From Bagarius yarrelli (taxonomy: Eukaryota > Chordata > Actinopteri > Siluriformes > Sisoridae), in assembly GCA_005784505.1 (NCBI GenBank), contig VCAZ01000036.1, positions 1,783,940-1,847,939 on the forward strand: a DNA stretch of 64,000 bases, read 5' to 3'. This document shows positions 33,798 to 44,832 of this stretch, in pieces (the stretch's first letter is position 1; each line of letters begins with the position of its first letter). A program made the translations under genes and the position numbers. The notes under the pieces were generated by a model. The model saw nothing but the letters and a program-made list of their open reading frames with translations, searched no databases and was not told the DNA's origin.

Positions 33798-34912
33798 ATT
33801 ATTGAAGTTCAAGTTCAAGAAGCTGTATTGTTATTTCAACCATATATAGCAGACGCAGTACACAGTGAAATGAACAAAGTTTCTCCAGACCCCATGGTGA
33901 AACAACACAGAATTATACAAAGCAATAACAACAAAGAGCCACTTAACAGAACAACACAAAGCTAAAGACTAAAAGTAAGTTGTCTTAGCAACATAAAGTG
34001 CATGTGTGCAACCTGGTGCAAACAGTGCGAGATAGACAGTGCAAATAAACAGTACAAACATTAAAAAACAGGACGCTGCATGGAACGTTAAATTAAACAG
34101 CGCCGACCAGATTATAAAAATGTGAAAAACAGAAATGTGCAATTAAAAAAAAGCAAGATTAATTTTCAAACTGCATTTAAAGCAACCATGCTTAACAATG
34201 TATTTTCGTGATTACGTGTTGCTGTAAACATCAAATTGTATTGAGTATGTGTGTGTGAGTTGAGGTAGTTTTAGTTCAGTACAGCGTGTTGAGAAGCCAG
34301 ATAGCTTGAAGAAAAACACTTACACAAGTTGTGAGGGCTGGAATGCTACAAGGGCAGGAGTGTGAAGAGTGTGTGTGAGGGGTGTGTGGGGTCATCCACA
34401 ATGCTCTTGGTTTTGCGGATGAGGCATGTGGTGTAAATGTTATAGAGGAAAAAGAGACTCCGATAATCTTCTCAGCTGTTCTCACTATCATTATCACTAT
34501 CAACGCAACTGCTGATATAGCTGATTACTGATTTCCATAAATACAAAGATGCAGCAGTCTCTAAATTCACGCCATGATGTCTGCTGAAGTCGGATATAGT
34601 CCAGTTTATTGTTCAGGGAGCAATCGTTGGCAAGTATTATGAACAAGAGTGCCAGCCGGTTAGGGTTTGTTTTTACCCTAGCACGGACACCTGCCTGCTT
34701 TCCACACTTCCGCTCCGTCGTGTACTGCTTCCAACGTCCCTTCTCCTGGCTGGGCTGGGGGACTGGTCCTTGTAGCAAGCCGAGGTCGTGAAGTTTGTCT
34801 CGTACAACATCATGCAGGTAGGTTGCTGCATGATTATTATATTTTAAAAGCGTCTGGTGGTCATAAACATAAATAATGCTTTCGGGGTCCATGTGCCAAA
34901 TTATCACTCTTT
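33798..34912 (-). pseudogene. Internally deleted L2/Rex-like LINE, endonuclease start joined to RT end
   Basis: Read on the minus strand, 34907-34500 gives a frame whose second half matches the start of fish LINE ORF2: RKCGKQAGVRARVKTNPNRL, then ILANDCSLNNKLDYIRL and RDCCIFVFME, the beginning of the apurinic-type endonuclease (usual form LLANVRSLDNKLD...RDCCIFCFTE). Directly after, 34503-34276 gives the extreme C-terminus: IVRTAEKIIGVSFSSI and TTCVSVFLQAIWLLNT. The rest of the endonuclease and nearly all reverse transcriptase are missing. The 3' UTR runs to about 33798 and ends with AAGAAGCTGTATTGTTATTT-type sequence (plus-strand reading). Not functional. Confidence 0.7.
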
Positions 34913-36119
34913 GCTAGCTTTTTTAGTCAGATGTCAATGTTGAAGGTCAAGCTTCAAGCACCAGCACTTCCAGGTTAGTTCATTAATCTAGGCCCTGCTT
35001 CAGGGACATTAAATCACACCTTACCCTGTGCTCTAACTTTAACTTTCTATTTAGCTCTGGTATGTGAAGAAAACTATTTCTCTCTGCATCTTTGTTTCTT
35101 TCTAAAAGCTAACTGCATTAAAATGATCATTGTAAGACGAAATGTCACTTCGACGAACTGACAAAGTTTTTCCAGTTTATTAGATAATTTCTTGCATGCA
35201 TGCAACTGTTTATCTTTTCCTTGGATACATTTCCCGAGTCTTTAGTCTTTATTAAAGACTTCATCCTGATGAGGGATGTGCCAGGGCTAGAGGACACTGG
35301 ACGCGATATGGTGGTAGACTCTGAATCAGATGCCAGTTTATCGCACACAGTCATTTATACCTAGGGGCGATTTATTGTAGCCAGTTTGGCTTCTGGCATA
35401 CCGGCAAAGCTTATTCTTATCTCTTAAATAAAAAAACCCTAGCTACATCACACGGCTAATATCTTGAGAGTTTGGAATATACAGAAGACCCAACCAGATG
35501 GTACAAAGATTAAAAGTAGGATAAAGTAGGACCGTGATCAGTTTACCCTTGCAGTGTGAACGTAGCCTTAGAGTAGACACGTATGCCCTGGAAGTTTTAT
35601 TTACTTTTTCTAAAAAGAGCTGTTCTGTGAGCAGGCAAGCATGGTGCATCAGATTTAAATAATTCTCTGGAAGATTCCCTGTAGTGTCAAAGTGAGAGCC
35701 GGACAGCTGCGGATTCAGAGCTGAGCTGGGGAGCGGATGTCCTTGGAGGAATGTGAAGGAAGAGGTTTCATGAAAGCTTAAAGTCCTTGGTTTGCTCCAG
35801 AGGTTCTATTATATTATATTTTTTAGCTAGAGCAAGACTTGGCCTGATTTTGCTGCCCCAGACACTATTCTATTGTATGTTGCTAAATATCACAGCATAT
35901 ACAGATGATTTAGAAGACAGTGAGAAGAAAAACCTTATAAGCTTACAAGCTTGTCACAGAGCTTGTTCATCTGCCGAATTTGATACGGCAAGTAAAGATT
36001 CTGTAGGCTATGTTCATGAGAGTGACCATTTATGTTTGTTGGTGAAAGACTCCGGTTATTAAATGTAAAAATGTTTTGAATTTAACTGTATGCCTATCTA
36101 TTTCTAAACTCTTGTTCTA
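34913..36119. other. Stretch with no recognised gene
   Basis: Frames at 35145-35354 and 35443-35649 (minus) and 35787-36062 (plus, 91 codons) lack domains or signals I recognise. TGCAGTGTGAACGTAGCCTT near 35552 resembles the outer end of the MITE family at 36.1, 38.6 and 60.8 kb. Confidence 0.4.
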
Positions 36120-36920
36120 AGCCAGATTCACACTTAGATTTTGTTTGTCAACAATTTTTTCTATAATCCTACGCTAAAATCTGTTGTCATTGATTTCTAG
36201 TTTCACTGACACAAGATTAACGGCCGTAGGGATCAGTTTCTAATGAAATTCTGAATTTGTTAGTAAATCTTAGCCACTTTCCTGTATTGTGACTTCTCCT
36301 ACGACGACCGCCAAATACAGAACAGATAGGAACGCAGTGATGCCATAATTAGCGTGACAATTTCAAACCAGGGCAGGGTGGTGGCTTAGTGGTTAGTACT
36401 GTTGCCTTACAGTAAAACAGCCCCGGGTTTGATTCCAGGCAGGGGCCCTTCTGTGTGGAGTTTACTCCAGGTGTTCGTGTTACCTCCCACAGTCCAAAAA
36501 CATGTATGTTAGGTTGATTGGTGATTCTAAATTGTTCATAGGAGTGATTGTGTGGCCCTGTGATGAACTGGTGACCTGTCCAGGGTGTACCCCACCTGCT
36601 TTTTGCCCTTTTAGAGATGGCTGTGATAGACTCTATCAGATCACCGTGACCCCAAATAAGGGAATAAACAGATATAGATGATGACTAAATAAACGAATAA
36701 ATGAATTTTAAACCACCTTGGAAAAATCTAGTAACAAGTCTGGCTAACAAACCAGCCACAAGAGAAACTTATGGAGGTTTGTATGACATGTCTTTGCAGC
36801 TGTTTTTTTGCTGTTAGCTACTAGCAAAAGCATCTGGGTTACTGAACGTGTCCTGGATTGATGACGTGAACCTCCGGATTGTCGCGGGTCCGTCGTACCG
36901 CTTGACATCATGTTTGTACA
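36120..36920. mobile_element. MITE-like family, copy 1, split by a SINE
   Basis: The left part (36120-36370) and right part (36706 to about 36920) align with the uninterrupted copy at 38.63-39.1 kb: shared strings include ATAATCCTACGCTAAAATCT (left) and AAACCACCTTGGAAAAAT (right). The left end, AGCCAGATTCACACTTAGAT, is GTTCACACT-like, as expected for the outer end of this family. No transposase is visible. Confidence 0.6.
36371..36705 (+). mobile_element. DANA-like tRNA-derived SINE with target-site duplication
   Basis: Starts GGGCAGGGTGGTGGCTTAGT, has GGGTTTGATTCCAGGC (B box), then CTTCTGTGTGGAGTTTACTC, CCTCCCACAGTCCAAAAACA and GGTGACCTGTCCAGGGTGTA, the signature body of zebrafish DANA-type SINEs, and ends in an AAATAAACGAATAAATGAA tail. 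Flanking TTTCAAACCA (36361-36370) and TTTTAAACCA (36706-36715) match 9 of 10 and form the duplication. Confidence 0.85.
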
Positions 36921-38002
36921 GCCTAACAAGCAACAATCAGAGAAAACTATTTTAAATCACACAGATTAGCTTTACTATTTTACTATTAACCTTCACATGC
37001 GGAGACAGAATAAAACAATATACTTTGTGTTATGTGTTCCGCTTTGTCAGTTTCTTCAATCTGCCATAAGAATCGAAACATTTATACTGCATTAATTATT
37101 CAGAACATTTCCAGCAGGAGATTCAGACGATCCGTAAAGCACATTAAGAGATCCGTAAAAACATTAAGAGAGAAAGAAAGCCTATTTTTATCTCCAACTA
37201 AAAAAAATAATGTCATAACAAATTCATGATGCATACGATTAGCATCACACGATTATCATCAACTGTGTGACTGTTAGCATGTTTTTGTGTGTTTTTATGC
37301 CCCTGATATTCCTAAACAGATGGTGTTTTGAGAAAAGTCCAGCTGTCCATGCACCTGTGGCCATGCTGTTTTAGAGTTGCCATCGATCCAGCAAATTTGT
37401 ATGTATGTGCTTGAGTATGATAAAGAAGTGTGTGAAAAGATGTATGTGTGTATGTGAAATTATTTATTTTATACAGTTTGTCAAACATTAAGAAAACTTG
37501 TTCCAAAACATTAGTGTTTGTGAAGAAACTGTAGACTTTATGTGCACAGAAATTCTGTGTATGTGTTACAAATTAAATAAGAAAGCAAAGGTACGTGAAA
37601 GCAAAGGTACATAAAAAGAACACAACAGCATTATGTTGTGTATAGTATTCAATAGTATTAAAGCATAATCACTAGCAATAACTGGCAACCTGATACTCAA
37701 CAACCAATCGTTAATATAGGCTGCAATTAGCATTTTGTGCTTATATCTAATTTGTTGATGACCCACTTACGTCATCTTTGGGCACAGTGATGTGATATGA
37801 ACATGGAAAAAAGATTCTATCAGCTAAGCAGCAGGTAAATATGCAAATAAAAAATGTTTGGATTATTATAGATATATTGATAATGACGATGTCATCTAGC
37901 TCAGATAAAAGAGGCTAATCATTTTATTTTTATGTTTGTATTTTATCAAAGCATTTATTAAAACGTTTATTCTACTATTAGAATATATCATTAAAAAACA
38001 TA
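36921..38002. other. Non-coding stretch, no recognised gene
   Basis: Short frames at 37032-37229 (plus) and 37312-37506 and 37566-37766 (minus) have no support. Nothing else identified. Confidence 0.4.
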
Positions 38003-38163
38003 AGATGGCCACCGCCGTGGTGTAGTGGGTTAAGGCTCCAGCATCCACATGCACAGACTCGGGTTTGATTCCAGCTCAGGTCCAGTCCCACCCTCCCCTC
38101 TCTATCTCCCCCATTTCATCCCTCTGTCCTATTAATAAAGGCAAAATGACCAAAAAATATCTT
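38003..38163 (+). mobile_element. tRNA-derived SINE of a second type
   Basis: CCGCCGTGGTGTAGTGGGTT provides the A box and CTCGGGTTTGATTCCAGC the B box. The short body is CT-rich (CCCTCCCCTCTCTATCTCCC) and the end reads CTATTAATAAAGGCAAAATG followed by ACCAAAAAATA. About 160 bp, apparently complete. Confidence 0.75.
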
Positions 38164-38629
38164 ATAATAACACAGAAGATCTAATACTTAGTTTAGGTTA
38201 TACAGGCACAATGTACAATCTGTCAACTGTTAGAAAGCAGCTTATCTCAATATTTTACACCAGCTGATGTTTAATTACTTCTCAACAGCATGTCACCTAA
38301 TTTAAAATACTATACTATACTATATGAAGTGAATTTAAAATGTGGATCTGATTAGGTATGCGTAGTTATGTTTGGTTTCAGACATCACGTACATAAACAG
38401 TTGGCAAACCACCTGTTGCATATGGCACACAAAATTAGTGATACTTCGGAACTGTCATCTGATTGGTTGTGCTTTATAGGATTTGTGGGAGACATTTACA
38501 ACTGTGACAGTAGGCGCTTATCAGGAAAATCATTTATTTTCTATTATCTATTTTGTTGGGATATTGGCTTTATTTTTACACCCCCAAACATTGCACTGAA
38601 TTGCACTGTGTTTGGCCATTAAGCCAACT
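38164..38629. other. Non-coding stretch, no recognised gene
   Basis: An 84-codon frame at 38368-38622 shows no domain. Nothing else identified. Confidence 0.4.
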
Positions 38630-39100
38630 GATTTTAGCCATGATTTGTTTGTCTGAGAGAAATATTGAACATCCTAAAAGATTCCTATAATCCTACACTG
38701 AAATCTGTTGTCTCCGTTGGACTGTTTAACAGGTTTGCCGTCAGACGATTATTAGCCAATGCAATGCATTTTTCTGCAGTGTCAGATGATTTCAGACTCT
38801 TTAATGCATTGTGACTTTTATGACAATTGTCAAACCAAGAACTAACAGGAGCGCTAAACCCGATGATGCGAATAGCGAGACAACTTCAAACCACTTCGGA
38901 AAAATGTGGAAACAAGTCCGGTGGACAGAACAGCAAGACAAGAAAATAAAGAAACCAAGAAAAAAGAAAAGAGTTATGAGCAGAATTACCGCTACAAATT
39001 GTTTTTGTTTGTTTCTAGCCACTGTTTAGTGAGAGAAACCTGTTACTGATTAATGATGCGAAACTCTGGATGAGTCTTCTTTGTTTTTGACACGTCTTGA
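38630..39100. mobile_element. MITE-like family, copy 2, uninterrupted
   Basis: Begins with TTTTAGCCATGATTTGTTTG and TCTGAGAGAAATATTG, then ATAATCCTACACTGAAATCT and GTTGTCTCCG, all shared with the 98-bp arms at 60.8 kb. The interior (CAGTGTCAGATGATTTCAGA) and the right part (ACCACTTCGGAAAAATGTGG) align with copy 1, without the SINE. A 72-codon frame at 38811-39029 is Lys/Arg-rich and probably incidental. Confidence 0.6.
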
Positions 39101-40359
39101 CTGTTGTACTGAGATCCTATAGATCCACCAATAAAAACTATAAATTACAGCCCTTTTACCATTAGTCTTAGTATCTGGCTATGTTAGACTAAGGATATGT
39201 TAATATGTATAAATGATAAACAACCAAACAATTAAAAAACAAAAACATTTGTAAAAACAAACTTTAAGGTCTATAAATCATCTTTTAATTATACCACAAC
39301 TAAACAGATAATATACTGTTGAGCTGATGGATTACAGTCAGGTAACAGCTTCTTATCTCAGAATCTGTGGAGGTTATTTATTGTCTAGAAATGACTACTA
39401 AATTACAATAATAACTGTAATATACAGTATAATACACTACTAGGAAGTTATAACATTTGAAGAAGTCAAATAAATAACAGCTCTCTTTTCTGATGAGGTT
39501 TTTCAATGACTAACTATTCCATGAAGCATAAAAATTTTATTACATTTCTTTTCCCTGGCAACCTAGTGCTAATTTGGACAATATACCACAAATCACATTA
39601 ATAAAGAATGTACATACCCTTAAAACATGATTTCTCTAACACTCACCACCATGTTAGTGCCCCAGAAGTTTGCTCATGAGATCTTATAGCATACATACTC
39701 AGCACTTCCACCTAACTAAACACAGACGTATGTATAATTTATGATGATATATAAATGCAGGATAAAAATTTTATACATTTAATTAGCCCTTTGTCATCTG
39801 TGAGACCTTTAACAGGATTTTAAGGATTTTTTAAAACTGTAAGCGTGGGAATTAAAACGGTCTAGACAGTTCAACAGTATGATTTGGTGTAATGAAATCT
39901 GTATGCATTTGAAAGTTTGATTTCTGTAGCCTTGATTGTATTTCCTTTAGTGACCAACAACTGCTTTTATGTAAGCTTTTAATGATATTGAATATATTTT
40001 GGCATATTAGGAATGCTGGGGTCATGACAGGTTGTAAATAATGATAATCATAAATTTGATAATAAAACTATTGATGATAATACAATTATAAAGACTGTTT
40101 AATGGCAGTATCAATAACAAGGTCTGTTTATTAGTAATAACACATCAATTACAACATTATAAATGTGACCTAAATGAAACAACTTAGTAAAATCTATTTA
40201 AAAAAAATATTTTAATAGGTGGTTCAATATTAAAAATCTCCCAAACTTCAAGAATTTTACATTTACACACTTAAATGCTAAATGCAAAGCATGAGATAAG
40301 AATAAGATAAGGAAAAAAAGATATCAATATAATTAGATTATCGGGTGTTTTGTAACCTA
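39101..40359. other. AT-rich stretch, no recognised gene
   Basis: Nothing identified. Confidence 0.4.
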
Positions 40360-40605
40360 GAGTTGTGAAATCTGAATCGTTTTTCGGATTTGAATCCTTT
40401 TGAATCACTCAAACGACTTCAAGTCTCATGAGTCCTTTTTGAGTCATTAGGGATTCAGACTGATTTGGTCCTGTCCTTCCACTAGAGGGCACTCACTGAA
40501 TCTTTAGAATCCACCTTGAACACATGAATCTATGAGTCAGATGGATCCACTGAATCCCACAGTTCAGATGAATCAGTACCCATGATTTTGAATCTATTAT
40601 GTTTC
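40360..40605. repeat. GAATC/GATTC-rich dispersed repeat
   Basis: At least twelve GAATC, GATTC or GAGTC words in about 240 bp (for example GAATCCTTTTGAATCACTC), plus CACTAGAGGGCACTCACTGA, a motif common in dispersed fish repeats. No coding frame. Confidence 0.5.
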
Positions 40606-41724
40606 TAAACATGTAGGAATTTTTCTAAAAAAACTTAGTTAGCTACTTTTTCCTACAATTACTAGAGAACAACTACTAAAAACAACCGAACGGTATAGTT
40701 TTTGTGTTGTCAGCAACAAGGTAAAGTAATAAAGTAAGATCAAAGTAAAACTAGAGAAGAATTCCTAAATCATGAGTTGCAAAAAACTTTTTTTATGAGT
40801 ATATAAACCTAACTAACTCTGCTATTTTTAACTCTCCATACCAGAGAAAAGCAACAACCTAAAGTATACCATTAACACTTCTTTTAAATGGACATTTTCT
40901 ACATGGAGAGTGTGTGTGTGGGGGTTTTCTGTGGCTGCGAAAAAAGCAGAAATAGCACTGCATGTGAAAATGCCATTATTTGCAGCTCCATTAGCAGAAA
41001 AAAACAGCTTTTCTGTAATAGGTAATGATGTACTATTACCATTTTTTAAAGACAAAAAAACATATACCAATATTTTACCTGGTACTAGCCTGATACCCGT
41101 TACCTGTAATTTTTTGGGATGTGTAGGTATTTGTATGTCTCTTGGGTTTCTCTTGCCATTTTCCCTCATCTTGCAAGGGTTGGTTGTTGAGTGTCAGCAT
41201 TACTGCTAGTGGCAAATTACTGCTAGTGCTCAGTTTATTTCAGTTTTATCAGTTTACGTGTTCGTGGACCTCTTGATATTTTTGTGGAACAGAGTTTGCA
41301 GTCTGCCATGCGTGGGCTATTATTCTCCATTTTTAAATATTTCTACACCACTGAGTCTGCTTCCTGTTATTGCTGCAAGAGGTATCAGTCTTTGTGATTG
41401 AAGTGTTTTATAAGTACGAATACAGTTACACAAGCTCAGTATCGGGCCAGATACTGTGGCTGTTTTTTTTACCCAGGAAACAAGAAAGTACTTTTAACAG
41501 CCCTACTAACGTAGCGTTAACTAGTTTTCGGAAACTGGCAGAGATGGAATGCACAGGTCGTTTGGGATATTTCTCAAAACCTCCTGAATCCGTGCCTCCA
41601 AGGGCCCCAGTGTGCAAGGTTTAAAATCCTTTTTGCTATTGTCTATTTAGAGACTGTTTTCATTATTACTCCAATGATACAACACGTTGTATAGCAATAT
41701 TGCCTAGGTAATTTTTACCCACCC
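40606..41724. other. Stretch with overlapping open frames, no recognised gene
   Basis: Open frames occur on both strands over 40828-41209 (up to 113 codons) and 41370-41624 (84 codons). They overlap antisense and have no recognisable domain, signal or splice structure. The density of open frames is slightly unusual for this AT-rich DNA and may mark a decayed element. Confidence 0.3.
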
Positions 41725-41842
41725 TGTTGTCATGACTTTACCCTCCTGCCACAACAGGGCACCATTCCCAGTACTGGGAATCGAACTCCGGGCTTTTTGG
41801 TAGCAGTCCAACACCTTAACCACTGAGCCACCACTTACCCTT
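41725..41842 (-). mobile_element. 5' half of a tRNA-derived SINE, minus strand
   Basis: On the minus strand: AGTGGTGGCTCAGTGGTTAA (A box), GGAGTTCGATTCCCAGTACT (B box, near perfect), then a truncated body. The tRNA-like part is well preserved. Confidence 0.7.
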
Positions 41843-42444
41843 GTAGCCATTTGTTGCCACTTTAGACCTCCTGGCTAATATTTTTCTCTTGTGCAGTGTA
41901 TTCAATGTCATTGCAGTTTTGGCCTACCTCCAAGAAACTGATGCCAGAGGGAAAACAGATGCTGGCTTTATACTCGGAAAGGCAAAGCTTGTACCTTGTC
42001 CTGTGAATGACAGTCTCTTCGGTTTAAGCTGTGTAATGCCGTCGCACCTGTGCAACCTGCGGGACAGATGAATCATGCTGCCTCCAGAAATAGCTGCAAA
42101 CCTTAATATGGACAAACTAGATACAACTTTCCAACATATATCATGAGGACTTACTGATGGTGTAGTAATTAATCTAAACTTATTATAAAACACACACATA
42201 CACACACTAAAAAAAGTCAGTAATGCTATACTGACCTCACGCCGTGTTTCCTTTAAATACCATATAGGATTCTGTTATTTTTTAAAAATTTAATTTATTT
42301 AATTGTTTAATTTAATTTATTTCTGATAAAATAATCTGTTTATTTTACTTCACATGTCTGATAGGCTGCATAATTTTGCCAATTTACACTCCTCGGGTAA
42401 ATGTTTATAGATGCCTTACCATCTTACCCCCAATAAGTTTTCCC
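41843..42444. other. Non-coding stretch, no recognised gene
   Basis: Overlapping antisense frames at 41889-42205 have no support. Confidence 0.35.
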
Positions 42445-42828
42445 CCCACAAAGTTGGAAGCACAAAGTTGTTTAAAATGTACGTTGTAGCCTTAAATTAT
42501 GCCTTCACTGGAACTAAAAGACTTAAATCCTGTTCCAGCATGACAACACCCCGTGCACAAAACCCCTGAGCTCCATGAAGACATGGTGGAATAACTCGAG
42601 ACACTGACTGAAATCCAGACCTTTTTACCCAACATTAGTGTTTGATCTCACTAATACTATTGTGATTAAATGATTAAATCCTTGCAGCCATTTTTTCACA
42701 ATCTAGTGGAAAGTATTTTCAGATTTTTATAGGAGAAAAAATAAGGCATAAGATCTGGAATAAGATCCTCAAAAACACATAGATATAATGGTCAGGTGTC
42801 CCAATATCTTTGGCCATATAGTGTAGAT
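42445..42828 (-). mobile_element. Non-autonomous Tc1-derived element with one clear terminus
   Basis: The right end, read on the minus strand, begins ACACTATATGGCCAAAGATA and TTGGGACACC, close to a familiar fish Tc1-like inverted repeat. Inside are AAGTTGGAAGCACAAAGTTG and TCACTGGAACTAAAAGACTT, then TGTTCCAGCATGACAACACC, which are pieces of the transposase region of that lineage. The left inverted repeat is not found and no transposase frame remains. Confidence 0.6.
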
Positions 42829-43014
42829 AATTAAAATACTATTTATATGCATGACTGTAAACCTGCAACTTATAACTGATGGTCCAGGTATTTTTGTCTA
42901 TATCAGCAACCCATCGTTCCACCTTATCAGCAGGTCAACACTATAACTACCTTAACCACTGGTGGTAACCCTAATAGCTACCAATGCCCCAATATATAAT
43001 CATAATGAGATAAT

Positions 43015-43100
43015 GGCAAGGGGTAGCACAGTGGTTGAAGTGTTGGACTGACCAGGATTTGATTTCAAGCACCACCAAGCTGCCACTGTTGGGCAGAATA
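43015..43100 (+). mobile_element. 5' part of a tRNA-derived SINE
   Basis: GGCAAGGGGTAGCACAGTGG (A box), AGGATTTGATTTCAAGCACC (decayed B box), AAGCTGCCACTGTTGGGC, then truncation. Confidence 0.7.
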
Positions 43101-43604
43101 TGAGGTGTAGATGATTTGTGATGTGTGTCTGTATATTTTCTTGCCATAGATGTATGTTTGTACTCAGAATTTTATTGAGCAGAATGTTTTCTTAGAATCC
43201 CTAACTATTTACCAGCAATTACGACAAACCAAGACAAGAACAAGGGATAATAACTCAAATAACTCAATAACTAACTTATTTAACCCATTAGACTTAACTA
43301 ATTTTAGACACTATAAAAAGCAGCTATAACATTTATTTAAATTTTTTTTTTTTTAGTTTTAAAAAACAACAACATATTTTTGAGTGCCAGAGTGATATTC
43401 TCATGTAACGGCTGTCCGTAAACTCTAATCCTAACAGCTTCACACATTGGTGTTGGCACTGTGACAAGCACAACACTGCCAAGTCATCTCCATGTGCCCA
43501 AACAATATGTGATTAGCTCAAACATGCAGGAAAATTGTGTGAAACAATGCCGCAAGAAGACTGGACTCAATCTCTGAGGGTTTAACTTGTATGTAATAAA
43601 CATG

Positions 43605-43780
43605 TTCGAACACTATATGGTCAAAAATGCGCAGATACTGCAAACACATCCACATGTCTTCCTCAAAAACGGGTGTGCGAATGTACGTTACTCTTTTACT
43701 GGAACTAAGAGACTCCAAAGCTCTTACAGAATGACAATACCCTGTGCAGAAAGGCCTTGAACTGGTTCATCCATCCATCT
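43605..43780. mobile_element. Tc1-derived non-autonomous fragment
   Basis: Starts with ACACTATATGGTCAAAAATG, an inverted-repeat-like end, and contains TTACTGGAACTAAGAGACTC and ATGACAATACCCTGTGCAGA, matching the 42.5-kb element and the 23.9-kb scrap. Confidence 0.55.
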
Positions 43781-43827
43781 TTCCTTTAGCAGGCTTGCTG
43801 CAATAGTCCTGTGTTAAAAGCTATAAA

Positions 43828-43828
<1 letters not shown>

Positions 43829-43882
<54 letters not shown>
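43829..43882. repeat. CTAT microsatellite
   Basis: About thirteen near-perfect CTAT units. Confidence 0.95.
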
Positions 43883-44535
43883 CATCAAATTTTGCAAACT
43901 ATAGTAGCTCCACATCTTTTGCACTGAAGCTCTAACACACTGATCATATTTCACTTTATCACAGAAGATTTGAGTAGGAAAAAATCATCAACAAAATCAC
44001 TTTTGGACTTTCGAAAGAATCAATTAACTGATCGAATCTTTTCTGAAATGTTTTTTTTTGTCATATTTAACGTGTTTTGTTTAATTATTCGGTCAGGTTT
44101 TTTATTAGAGTATGAGTCATTAGGTTATAAATAGCTGCCATTAGTCTGAAGAAAGAGCACAAGGAAGTCCAGAAGATAAAGAAAATAATGTTTGTACTTC
44201 TCCAATCCTTTTTTTTACCCGTCAGCAACTGCAGTCGTAGTTGGAGTCAGATACTTGCATAATACATTTTTTTCACTTTTGATTAAGAGCTGCTTAAATA
44301 GAACAGCCACCATAAGGCAGTTTCCCATCTATGCATAATACATAGCCTGTAATTTGCAGCAGCAGCATCGTTATGTCGCTCCATTACACTCTTTTAACTT
44401 TTTCTGCTGTAACAAAAGGAGAAAATAAGAAGAGATGTGTCTCATAAACCGCTCATATACTACTTAATACTGTTTACTGTCAAAAATAAAATACAAACAT
44501 CTACATTGTGCAAGATCTTTTACTTTTTCCTCTAT
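43883..44535. other. AT-rich stretch, no recognised gene
   Basis: Nothing identified. Confidence 0.4.
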
Positions 44536-44832
44536 TTCACCTCCCTCCATCCCTCCCTCCCTCTCTTTCTCTCTCTCACACCTCTTTCTTTCACATCCCT
44601 CTCTCCCTTTTACCTCTCTCTCTCTTTCTCTTTCACTTTCCTTTCTGTCTCATTCACCTCTCTCTCTTGGTTTCACCTCCCTCCTCTCTCTTTCACCACT
44701 TTCAGTCTTTTCTTCACCCCCGTCCCTTCCTCCCTCCCCCTCGTTCACATTTCTCTCTTTCTCTTTTCTCATCCATTTCTCTAAACTCTCATACTGCAGT
44801 AATGCATCAGGGACCAGTGCAGAATTCCCATC
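44536..44832. repeat. CT-rich low-complexity tract followed by a CAGTAATGCATCAGG motif
   Basis: About 240 bp of CCCTCC/CTCTTT pyrimidine sequence is followed by CTGCAGTAATGCATCAGGGA and CCAGTGCAGAATT. The latter matches 15.96 kb and, more diverged, 47.75 kb. Two overlapping frames rich in Ser, Leu and Pro arise from the low-complexity sequence. Confidence 0.8.

Noticed and set aside
36371..36450. A functional tRNA gene
   Set aside because: Box A and box B are present but no cloverleaf closes, and a SINE body and tail follow.
40828..42205. Cluster of open frames on both strands as a host gene
   Set aside because: Frames overlap antisense, none has a known domain, and no consistent splice signals join them.
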